A stretch of 5,513 bases of DNA from Planctomycetota bacterium. Its GTDB lineage: Bacteria; Planctomycetota; PUPC01; JABMSA01. The translations under genes and the position numbers were made by a program. How positions within the stretch are numbered: position 1 is the stretch's first letter; the number at the start of each line of letters is the position of its first letter. The stretch covers positions 1 to 5,513 of the forward strand of contig JABMSA010000780.1 of the NCBI GenBank assembly GCA_013202185.1, written 5' to 3'. This document shows, in pieces, positions 1 through 5,462 of the stretch. Below the pieces are notes generated by a model. The model did not search any database. It was given only the letters and a program-made list of their open reading frames with translations, and had not been told where the DNA came from.

Positions 1-159
1 AATGGCCGTTTCAAGGCGTTTTGGGCATAGTCCTGGCGTTGCGCCCTCTCAATGGGCCGTCGAAGGAGTAGTGTAATCTTGTTGGTGACACACTGTCAAG
101 CCTTCGGGCTGTCGCCAATCAGGCCTGTCGGCGTGGCTTCCTGAACTACCTCGTGAACT
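1..159 (+). repeat. Left arm of a long inverted repeat enclosing the sigma operon
   Basis: This segment is the reverse complement of 3573-3731 with no gaps, position i pairing with 3732-i. Counted by eye, positions 1-71 match at 69 of 71 bases, with mismatches at 32 and 67. Positions 72-159 match at 67 of 88. The arm begins at the window edge, so its true outer end is not visible. No transposase or integrase gene is present in the window. It may be a dispersed genomic repeat that landed on both sides of the operon in opposite orientation, or the ends of a non-autonomous element. Confidence 0.9.
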
Positions 160-218
160 TTGTCGCAAACTCGGCACCATGTTTGCCGCAGACGGCGATG
201 TAGTTCACGAAGTAGTTT
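143..218. other. Long imperfect hairpin (cruciform or RNA stem)
   Basis: The segment 144-159 is nearly the reverse complement of 202-217, with 15 of 16 pairs (aactacctcgtgaact against agttcacgaagtagtt). Inside it a second stem pairs gcaaac (165-170) with gtttgc (181-186) around a 10-base loop, and gtc (162-164) can pair with gac (191-193) across a small bulge. The outer left strand is the inner end of the repeat arm. The inner part is not repeated elsewhere in the window. It could be an RNA structure in a leader, a decayed mobile-element end, or a protein-binding site. No T-tract follows, so it is not a typical intrinsic terminator. Confidence 0.5.
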
Positions 219-471
219 TGCATACGACGTGCTCTTGCACTACACCGACGCACAAAGGAAACGTACGTCCGGCCCCGGACGCTTTCACTTCCATCTTCAA
301 TTTCCGCGATCAGGCGTGATTGCGCGCTGACGGTTTTGTCGGCAGTCCTCCGGCAGAAGGGGCCGGCGTTGCATTCAAGGGAACCTCGCAGACGCCGTTT
401 ACTGTTATCAAAGAAAAGGGCACCCTTGTCCAGGACGAAGTACAATCATTTTGTTTTTTTCCGGGGTTTGA
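160..471. other. Spacer upstream of the sigma gene, no gene seen
   Basis: Apart from the hairpin ending at 218, I see no gene here. Open frames on the minus strand show no recognisable protein pattern. The last 100 bases hold the likely promoter of the sigma operon: a GGAACC box near 380 and a TACAAT hexamer at 441-446, just before a T-rich stretch (449-460). The segment is inside both repeat arms, so it would move with the operon if the block inverted. Confidence 0.5.
380..406 (+). promoter_or_regulatory. Candidate ECF-type promoter of the sigma operon
   Basis: GGAACC at 380-385 resembles the GGAAC core of many ECF -35 elements. About 16 bases on, ctgtt (402-406) is a weak match to a group IV -10 element. 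Many ECF operons drive their own expression, so such a site is expected somewhere here. A competing housekeeping -10, TACAAT at 441-446, has no good -35 at 16-18 bp. Neither is convincing without transcript mapping. Confidence 0.25.
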
Positions 472-1047
472 ATGGCACCTTATAGTTACGCAGAACGAGA
501 GAAGTTCTTCCTGGAGACGGCACTGCCGCACCTTAACGCGGTGCACGACTCGGCCCTGCGTCTCGCAGGCAACGACGTAGACGCCGAAGACCTTACACAG
601 ACAACGTTCCTGAAAGCCTATCGCTTTTTCGACAAGTTCCGTGAAGGCACAGATTGCAAGGCCTGGTTGCTGACCATCTTGAAGAATACTTTCATAAACC
701 AGTACCGCCGGCGCACGCGTGGGCCCGTGACGATAGAATTGGACGAAGAGAAGTTTCCGGGTGTGAGGGACGAGCCCCAGCTCAGCACCACCAGCGAAAG
801 TGAAACAGGCGAGAGCGAGCTGATGGGCATGCTCGACGAGGAAGTGGAAGAAGCCCTCAGCAGCATCGGCGAAGAGTCGAGGAAAATAGTGCTCCTGTCG
901 AGCGTCGACGGCTTTTCGTATAAAGAAATCGCAGAGATCATGGGATGTCCGGTAGGCACGGTCCGATCCAGGCTGTCGCGCGCCAGGCGCGCGCTCCGTA
1001 CCCTTTTGCGCAAATATGCCATACAACAAGGCGTGCTGAGGAAATAG
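472..1047 (+). CDS. ECF (group IV) RNA polymerase sigma factor, SigR/RpoE-like
   Basis: A 191-residue alternative sigma factor expected to direct RNA polymerase to stress promoters. Region 2 spans about residues 14-83. DAEDLTQTTFLKAYRFFDKF (37-56) matches the core-binding helix of region 2.2, and AWLLTILKNTFINQYRRR (64-81) matches the -10 recognition part. An acidic linker follows (about 89-127), then region 4 (about 128-181) with the helix-turn-helix GFSYKEIAEIMGCPVGTVRS (147-166) that reads the -35 element. No region 1 or 3 is present, as usual for the ECF class. The ATG is directly preceded by an in-frame TGA (469-471), and the next Met is residue 118, past region 2, so the start is firm. 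The ribosome site is weak (GGGG at 463-466). The FDKFREGTD and NTFINQYRRR stretches recall SigR-type factors. The anti-sigma gene follows after 3 nt. The family assignment is near certain, the regulon is not. Confidence 0.95.
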   Translation: MAPYSYAEREKFFLETALPHLNAVHDSALRLAGNDVDAEDLTQTTFLKAYRFFDKFREGTDCKAWLLTILKNTFINQYRRRTRGPVTIELDEEKFPGVRDEPQLSTTSESETGESELMGMLDEEVEEALSSIGEESRKIVLLSSVDGFSYKEIAEIMGCPVGTVRSRLSRARRALRTLLRKYAIQQGVLRK

Positions 1048-1050
1048 GCC

Positions 1051-1497
1051 GTGATTGACTGCAATCAAGCGTCGGAACTCATTTCCGCTTACGTCGACGA
1101 TGAGCTGGACGATGACGAGGAGGCACTTCTTGCCGAGCATCTGTACCTCTGCCCGGATTGCCGCGAAATGCTCGACTACGAGCGCGACGCGAAGGAGATC
1201 GTGAGGCGCCGTCACGTGCAGGTCCGCAGCCCGGCGAACGTGCGAAGCGCGATCGTCGATGGAATTGCGCGTGCCTCCGACAGGCCTTTCGACTGTCGGG
1301 CGCGGCCGCCGGTCGTTGCACTGCTGAAGCCCCTGTTGATGCCGTTGGTAATGATCCTGGCGCTGCTGATGGGCGTGCTTTTGGCGGCCATGGCAGTGAG
1401 GGACCGCCTGCGCCCGGCAGAGGCGGTAGGAACACCACAACACCGCGAGGCGCGCACCGAAAGTGCGCCCCCGGAAGCTGCACCCGAGCCGTACTGA
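1051..1497 (+). CDS. Membrane-anchored zinc-finger anti-sigma factor (ZAS/zf-HC2)
   Basis: A 148-residue protein predicted to bind the sigma factor encoded just upstream and hold it inactive at the membrane. The N-terminal ZAS domain (about 1-45) has Cys4, His30, Cys34 and Cys37, a full set of zinc ligands in the HxxxCxxC arrangement. A charged linker leads to one transmembrane segment (about 95-116, LMPLVMILALLMGVLLAAMA), then a short Pro/Ala/Glu-rich tail of some 30 residues that would lie outside the membrane. The start is GTG, three bases after the sigma stop codon. A GAGGA (1038-1042) inside the last sigma codons lies 8 nt upstream, which fits coupled translation. The tail is too short for an obvious sensory domain, so the signal may be sensed by the zinc site or by regulated proteolysis. 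Cys82 is an extra cysteine before the membrane segment. The role follows from family and position; the signal is unknown. Confidence 0.9.
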   Translation: MIDCNQASELISAYVDDELDDDEEALLAEHLYLCPDCREMLDYERDAKEIVRRRHVQVRSPANVRSAIVDGIARASDRPFDCRARPPVVALLKPLLMPLVMILALLMGVLLAAMAVRDRLRPAEAVGTPQHREARTESAPPEAAPEPY

Positions 1498-1537
1498 AGA
1501 CGGATCCGGGGCACATAGTAGCGCAACTGGAGACGTA

Positions 1538-3535
1538 ATGCCCTGCACCATAACGTGGCTGAACTGGTCTGCGGAAGCTTTTGCAAGAGCCAGAGCCGAA
1601 GACAAGCCGGTCCTCCTCGACATCGGAGCGACGTGGTGCCATTGGTGCCACGTTATGCAACGTACAACATATTCGGATCCCGAAGTTGTCGAGGTGGTGG
1701 AAGAGCAGTACATTCCTGTTCACGTAGACGCCGACGCCCGGCCGGATATCAACAGCCGCTACAACCGTGGCGGATGGCCGACCACTGCGTTTCTCACACC
1801 CGACGGCGAATTCATGGGCGGCGGCACCTACATTCCGCCCGCCCAGATGAAAAGGCAGTTGCTCGATTACGCGGCGTTCTATCATCAGAACACGGCCGAG
1901 ATACGTAGAAAGGTCGACGAATCGCGCAAGAAACATCAAGACAAGGAACAGGGCGCCGCGGCAATCGTCGGGGAGGGCCTCGACAACACGGTCGTTGATC
2001 AGGCGGTTGCGGAAATCAGAGCCCACGCCGACATGCAACGCGGCGGCCTGGGCCGGGCTCCGAAGTTTCCGCATCCCGAGCCGATCACACTGGCCCTGCT
2101 GCGTTATCATGGGCACCGCGACGAAACGATGCTCAACTTTGCAGGGACCACCCTCGATGCAATGGCGGCCGGCGGCCTGAGGGATCAAATAGGCGGCGGA
2201 TTCCACCGATACGCCATCGACGGTGATTGGCACCTGCCGCACTTCGAAAAGCTGCTCGATGTCAATGCCGCGATGCTGTCGGCGTATGCTGCCGGTTACC
2301 GCGCGCTCGGCAACGCCTCCTATCGCGAAGTGGCCGAAGGCATCATGTGCTTCATGGAAGACGTGCTCTCGTCATCCGGGCCGTGCTTTTACTCGAGCCA
2401 GGACGCCGACACCCGCGAGGGCGACGACGGCGCCTACTTCACCTGGACGTTGAGCGAAGTTGAGGATGCCCTTCCCGGGCAGCAGGCCGAAGCGGCAAGA
2501 GCCTTCTACGGCATGACGCCGGCCGGAAACATACAGAGCACGCCCGGCAGAAATGCCCTTTATCAGGCGATGAGCCACGAGCAGCTCGCCGCAAGGCTGG
2601 GGGGGGCCGTCGCAGACGCGAAGGCGACACTGGCCGAGGCCACGACGGCGCTCGAGGAGGCGCGCAGCCGGAGGCAGCCACCCGACGTGGACAAGAAGAT
2701 CATAACGAATTGGAACTGCCTCGCGGCCGAGGCCTACTTCGATGCGTGGGAAGCTTTCGGCCGGGCAGGTTGCCGGTCGCGGGCACTCGCGATTGTCGAT
2801 TTCCTACTCTACCACGCCGTTGGCCCCGAGGGTGAGGCGTGCCACTACCTCAAAGACGATCTGCCGCGCGTGCCCGGCCTGCTGACCGACCAGGCGTCTT
2901 TGGCCAACGCCTGCCTCGATGCCTACGAGACGACCGGCAGCCGCAAGTACCTCTACCACGCACAGGAGCTTGTTAGGATCATCGATCAGACGCTTGCGTC
3001 GCCGTCCGGCGGATATTTCGACAGGCCTGCCACCGACGAGGGTCATGGCGAGCTTGCCATAAGGACGAGGTCGATCTTCGATAACGCAGAAACAGCCCGG
3101 GCACTGGCACGCCTGCACATGTTGACCGGCGAGGCCGGCTACCTCGACCACGCGCGGCTTGCCCTGGCCGTGATGCGACCGGAGTTTGCGAAGCTGGGTT
3201 ACCTGGCCGCCGGATACGCCCTCGCCGTGGACCTCCTGGTGAACTATCCCGTCGAGCTTGTGACGGTCGGCCCGCCCGACTCCCCCCAGACCAGGGCGCT
3301 TCACGAGGCCGCCCTCAAGCTCTACGAGCCGCGCCGCATGGTGCAACTGCTCGATCCAACGGCCGACGCCGACCTCATGACGAAGAAAGGTTATGCCACC
3401 CCGGATAAGCCCACGCTGTTCATGTGCCGCAACGCCGCCTGTGCACCTCCCATTCACACGCCGGAGCAGCTACAGGAAGCTTACGAGCATTTCGAGGCGG
3501 ACCTGCTTGCCTCTGCAACGCAGCCTGCGGCTTAG
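1538..3535 (+). CDS. Thioredoxin-fold DUF255 protein (YyaL/SPATA20 family)
   Basis: A 665-residue protein, within the usual family range. The N-terminal thioredoxin-like domain (about 1-130) carries the active-site-like CHWC at 34-37 (TWCHWCHVM), the family stretch VDADARPDI (63-71) and a cis-proline motif GGWPTTAFLTPDG (78-90, Pro81). The rest resembles the alpha/alpha-barrel region of the family: GGLGRAPKFPHPEP (169-182), GGGFHRYAIDGDWHLPHFEK (219-238), a KKIITNWN motif near 387-394 and the terminal cysteine pair CRNAAC (630-635). It differs from the forms I recall in LLDVNA after PHFEK (family: MLYDNA) and WNCL (family: WNGL). The family's reaction is poorly defined; a redox or disulfide role is inferred from CxxC. 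No signal peptide is seen, so it is probably cytoplasmic. I chose ATG 1538 because GGAG (1529-1532) sits 5 nt upstream and homology begins at ITWLNWS. An upstream ATG at 1463 would overlap the anti-sigma gene and add unrelated residues. It is probably cotranscribed with the sigma pair 40 nt upstream. Confidence 0.93.
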   Translation: MPCTITWLNWSAEAFARARAEDKPVLLDIGATWCHWCHVMQRTTYSDPEVVEVVEEQYIPVHVDADARPDINSRYNRGGWPTTAFLTPDGEFMGGGTYIPPAQMKRQLLDYAAFYHQNTAEIRRKVDESRKKHQDKEQGAAAIVGEGLDNTVVDQAVAEIRAHADMQRGGLGRAPKFPHPEPITLALLRYHGHRDETMLNFAGTTLDAMAAGGLRDQIGGGFHRYAIDGDWHLPHFEKLLDVNAAMLSAYAAGYRALGNASYREVAEGIMCFMEDVLSSSGPCFYSSQDADTREGDDGAYFTWTLSEVEDALPGQQAEAARAFYGMTPAGNIQSTPGRNALYQAMSHEQLAARLGGAVADAKATLAEATTALEEARSRRQPPDVDKKIITNWNCLAAEAYFDAWEAFGRAGCRSRALAIVDFLLYHAVGPEGEACHYLKDDLPRVPGLLTDQASLANACLDAYETTGSRKYLYHAQELVRIIDQTLASPSGGYFDRPATDEGHGELAIRTRSIFDNAETARALARLHMLTGEAGYLDHARLALAVMRPEFAKLGYLAAGYALAVDLLVNYPVELVTVGPPDSPQTRALHEAALKLYEPRRMVQLLDPTADADLMTKKGYATPDKPTLFMCRNAACAPPIHTPEQLQEAYEHFEADLLASATQPAA

Positions 3536-3572
3536 TACAGCTCCACGCGAATAGGGGGCCGAAAAGCCAGGC

Positions 3573-3731
3573 AGTTCACGAGGCAGTTGCGGAAGCCAAG
3601 TCAACAGTCCTGGTTGGCGATAGCCCCATAGCTTGACATCTTATCATCAGCACGATCACCCTACACCTTCGACGGCCCATTGAGAGGGCGCAACGCCAGT
3701 ACTATGCCCAAAACGCCTTGAAACGGCCATT
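3573..3731 (-). repeat. Right arm of the long inverted repeat
   Basis: An inverted copy of 1-159, beginning 38 bp after the DUF255 stop codon. The outer part (3661-3731) is 69/71 identical to the left arm, and the inner part (3573-3660) is 67/88, with no indels. The change in identity is abrupt at 3660/3661. Both copies contain a frame ending in a GDSP-x-Ala-stop peptide (plus strand here, minus strand in the left copy). The differences between copies are spread over all codon positions, so I do not call it a gene. Confidence 0.9.
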
Positions 3732-3806
3732 TGCGAGCCGACCTCCCAACGCAAATCCCAAGCGGCTTCGTAACTCCTTGCGTACCAACAACTTGCATCC
3801 CTTAAC

Positions 3807-3819
3807 GGTGCCTGGCACC
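3807..3819. repeat. 13-bp palindrome GGTGCCTGGCACC, left copy
   Basis: A perfect inverted repeat of six bases around a central T. It recurs as its reverse complement at 4118-4130, at the same 10-bp distance from the neighbouring 14-mer. It could form a tight hairpin or be a protein-binding site. Confidence 0.85.
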
Positions 3820-3842
3820 GGGTGAAGACGTAACTTGTGGAA

Positions 3843-3856
3843 TACCAACAACTTGC
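3843..3856 (+). repeat. Second direct copy of TACCAACAACTTGC
   Basis: Identical to 3783-3796 and exactly 60 bp downstream of it. On the reverse strand its context (gcaagttgttggtattccac) matches 4141-4160 (gcaagtcgttggtattacag) with three differences. The 14-mer therefore occurs three times within 372 bp, twice in one orientation and once in the other. Confidence 0.85.
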
Positions 3857-3901
3857 GACGCCGCTTGTCATTTGCGTTGCTCATAAGGTGAAATAAGGGC
3901 G

Positions 3902-3907
3902 TATAAT
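3902..3907 (+). promoter_or_regulatory. TATAAT -10-like hexamer inside the repeat element
   Basis: A perfect housekeeping-type -10 hexamer in a locally AT-rich patch, lying in the interior of the element and reading toward 4062. The best -35 is only TTGCTC at 3877-3882 with a 19-bp spacer, and no TG extension is present. If active, it would make a short RNA running across 3915-4196. Confidence 0.25.
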
Positions 3908-4061
3908 AGGGCGGGCGGTTCCGGCTTGCTGCTGCGGATGCTGGCGTATATTTCCGATAATATAAGGCGCCGTTAGACGTTGTGGCCAGCCGGGGAATGT
4001 TCTTCACCTGCCGCGCAGGACTGGAACTGCGCAAGACCCGTCTCAAGGGACAGGGAGACAA

Positions 4062-4196
4062 TTGAGCGCCAAGCCGGAAGGAAACCGGTGGGACTTCAGA
4101 CGAGAGTCTCGCGACCTGGTGCCAGGCACCGAGCAAAGACGCAAGTCGTTGGTATTACAGGACTTGCGAAGGGCGAAAGACATTTACGTTTTGTAA
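4062..4196 (+). CDS. Possible 44-residue peptide, unknown function
   Basis: A TTG-initiated frame ending with TAA at 4194-4196. A good ribosome-binding-site match, AGGGAG (4052-4057), lies 4 nt before the TTG. The product is short, basic and soluble-looking, with RWDFRRESRDLVPGTEQRRK in the middle and LQDLRRAKDIYVL at the end. Its VPGT is encoded by the palindrome at 4118-4130 and the next residues by the inverted 14-mer, so about a third of it is repeat sequence. The frame is open upstream to 3966 without an ATG. I recognise no family. It may be chance or the remnant of a decayed gene. Confidence 0.2.
   Translation: MSAKPEGNRWDFRRESRDLVPGTEQRRKSLVLQDLRRAKDIYVL
4118..4130. repeat. 13-bp palindrome GGTGCCAGGCACC, right copy
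   Basis: The reverse complement of the palindrome at 3807-3819. Ten bases separate it from gcaagtcgttggta (4141-4154), the inverted form of the 14-mer. Confidence 0.85.
4140..4168. repeat. 8-bp stem hairpin overlapping the right end of the element
   Basis: CGCAAGTC (4140-4147) pairs perfectly with GACTTGCG (4161-4168) across a 13-base loop. It contains the right-hand 14-mer, so the outer end of the element is itself a hairpin. Structured single-strand ends are typical of elements moved by HUH/Y1 transposases. The sequence alone does not show that this is such an element. Confidence 0.5.
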
Positions 4197-4228
4197 AGCG
4201 CATTCTTCGGCTTCTTGAGGGGGCTCAA
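4183..4228. terminator. Two short stem-loops at the 3' end of the ABC gene
   Basis: TTTAC-GTTTT-GTAAA (4183-4197) and TTGAG-GGGG-CTCAA (4215-4228) are perfect 5-bp stems, just downstream of the permease stop on the minus strand. Neither is followed by a clear T-tract in either direction and both stems are short, so a terminator role is only a weak possibility. Confidence 0.2.
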
Positions 4229-4235
4229 TGCATCC

Positions 4236-5462
4236 TCACTCGAGCCGCAGCGCGGCGAGGGGATCCATCTGTGCGGCGCGAATGGCAGGATAAAGGCCGA
4301 AGAAGATTCCGACAAGCCCCGATATGATCGCCGCCGCCACTACCGACTGCCACGATACCATCGTTGCCCATCCGGCCGAGGCGGCTATCACCCGCGCGGC
4401 AACCCACCCCGATGTTGTCCCGAGCAGTCCGCCCAGAACCGTAAGGACGATCGACTCGGCGAGAAACTGAATTACGATGTCGCTTCGGCAGGCGCCCACG
4501 GCCCGGCAGATGCCTATCTCACGCGTGCGCTCGGATACGGTTGCAAGCATTATGTTCATGATGCCGATGCCGCCCACAACCAGCGATATGCCGGCGATGC
4601 ACACGAGCACAAGGTTGAAAATGTGGATCGTGCGCTGCTTCTGCCGCAGAAGTTCGCTGGGCACGAGCACCTCGTAATCGGCCACGCCGTGGTGCGTGCG
4701 GCGCAATGTTTCGTTGACGACGGTGCTGAACTCGGCGACGACGGATGCCGCTTCGGCCTGGATCCAAAGTTCGTCGGCCTGCTGGGCATCACCCGTCGCG
4801 CCGGCCGGAATCACGGATATGGGAATGTAGATGTCGTTGTTCGAATTCCGCGGGGTTATCGCCGCCTCCTCGCTGCCGGAGTAGTCCTTGTCTTCGAGGA
4901 TTCCGAGCACGGTAAACCAGTCGGCGCCGAGCTTGATGGGATCGCCGACGGCCGCGCGCCTCGAGCCGGCGTGCGCTGCGCGCGCGCCGAGCACGCACAC
5001 TCGCGCCCGGCGGTGGACGTCTTCCTCGACGATGAATCGACCTTCCGCCGGGTAGATGTTTGTGATCGCGGCGTAGTCGGGCGTTGTGCCCACGACCGAC
5101 GGTTTGCCGACGATTGCACCGTGGGAGCCCTCCACCAGCATCTCACGAATGGCGGCGACGCGGCTTGCACCCGGCAGCGCCGCCACGGTGCGGACGTCGG
5201 CGAGGGTAAGGCCCAACGACTGCATTTCTTCGGCCGATCTCTTTTCGGATTCGGTGAGTTCTACGGCCCGGACGATGAGGTTGTTGGTGCCGAGCAGTTC
5301 TATCTGACGCAGCGATTTTCTCTTGGCGCCTTCGCCCACGGCCATCATTGCAACAACGGCCATCACGCCGAATATTATGCCCAGCACGCTCAGCAGCGAG
5401 CGAAACTTGTGCAGCATCAGCGATTTGAGCGCCATCTGGACTATCTTGACAACGTGAATCAC
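4236..5462 (-). CDS. MacB/FtsX-type ABC transporter permease
   Basis: A 408-residue inner-membrane permease with the family's four-helix plan. TM1 is about 22-42 (LLSVLGIIFGVMAVVAMMAV). A large extracytoplasmic MacB_PCD-like domain follows (about 45-275), then TM2 (283-306), TM3 (about 329-360) and TM4 (373-394). Family signatures are the cytoplasmic SERTREIGICRAVGA (310-324), which contacts the ATPase, and the C-terminal GLYPAIRAAQMDPLAALR. Relatives use ATP hydrolysis by a partner subunit to drive mechanical export or efflux of macrolides, peptides or lipoproteins with a periplasmic adaptor. The substrate here cannot be read. The GTG start overlaps the stop of the ATPase gene in GTGA. An internal ATG at residue 10 is an alternative start, but coupling favours GTG. 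Unlike classical MacB, the ATPase and permease are separate proteins. The gene converges on the sigma operon. Confidence 0.93.
   Translation of the reverse strand: MIHVVKIVQMALKSLMLHKFRSLLSVLGIIFGVMAVVAMMAVGEGAKRKSLRQIELLGTNNLIVRAVELTESEKRSAEEMQSLGLTLADVRTVAALPGASRVAAIREMLVEGSHGAIVGKPSVVGTTPDYAAITNIYPAEGRFIVEEDVHRRARVCVLGARAAHAGSRRAAVGDPIKLGADWFTVLGILEDKDYSGSEEAAITPRNSNNDIYIPISVIPAGATGDAQQADELWIQAEAASVVAEFSTVVNETLRRTHHGVADYEVLVPSELLRQKQRTIHIFNLVLVCIAGISLVVGGIGIMNIMLATVSERTREIGICRAVGACRSDIVIQFLAESIVLTVLGGLLGTTSGWVAARVIAASAGWATMVSWQSVVAAAIISGLVGIFFGLYPAIRAAQMDPLAALRLE

Larger units (their letters stand above)
3783..4154. mobile_element. Putative MITE/REP-like element with modular inverted ends
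   Basis: Both ends carry the same composite module in opposite orientation: a 14-mer (TACCAACAACTTGC, 3783-3796; its reverse complement with one mismatch at 4141-4154), then exactly 10 bases, then a perfect 13-base palindrome (GGTGCCTGGCACC, 3807-3819 and 4118-4130). The match extends inward by RGGT. The interior (about 300 bp) holds a third copy of the 14-mer, a TATAAT box and a short open frame, but no transposase. Such compact structure suits a non-autonomous element moved by a transposase elsewhere, such as an IS200/IS605-type or REP-associated enzyme. That link is inference. No target-site duplication could be recognised outside the ends. Confidence 0.5.

Noticed and set aside
146..445. 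99-codon minus-strand open frame upstream of the sigma gene
   Set aside because: It covers the hairpin and part of the repeat, has no recognisable domain, and its frame is not that of the peptide shared between the repeat copies.
1463..1537. Longer start for the DUF255 protein at ATG 1463
   Set aside because: The extra 25 residues lie in the anti-sigma coding region and do not resemble the family. ATG 1538 has a well-placed GGAG and starts at the conserved N-terminus.
310..1713. 467-codon minus-strand open frame across the sigma and anti-sigma genes
   Set aside because: It is antisense to two clear family members, its composition is Cys/His/Arg-rich and low in structure, and no motif is recognisable. 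It is open only because of GC-rich coding on the other strand.
1079..2242. 387-codon minus-strand open frame
   Set aside because: A shadow of the anti-sigma and DUF255 genes. Its end is a run of Arg/Ala/Pro typical of antisense GC-rich frames.
3783..3856. CRISPR-like array from the repeated 14-mer
   Set aside because: Only two direct copies and one inverted copy occur, spaced 60 bp and about 300 bp apart, with no regular spacer pattern and no cas genes.
3990..4100. Possible riboswitch: the stretch near 4070-4090 recalls the AAGCCGG-A-GACC block of cobalamin riboswitches
   Set aside because: The other conserved blocks and their order are missing, and no vitamin B12-related gene lies downstream.
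3702..4136. 144-codon minus-strand frame across the repeat and element
   Set aside because: It runs through inverted-repeat sequence and palindromes, has no recognisable domain, and its frame does not correspond to the other repeat copy in a selected way.
3980..4327. 115-codon plus-strand frame running into the antisense of the permease end
   Set aside because: It crosses the element and then reads antisense to a conserved permease C-terminus. No ribosome site or family resemblance was seen.
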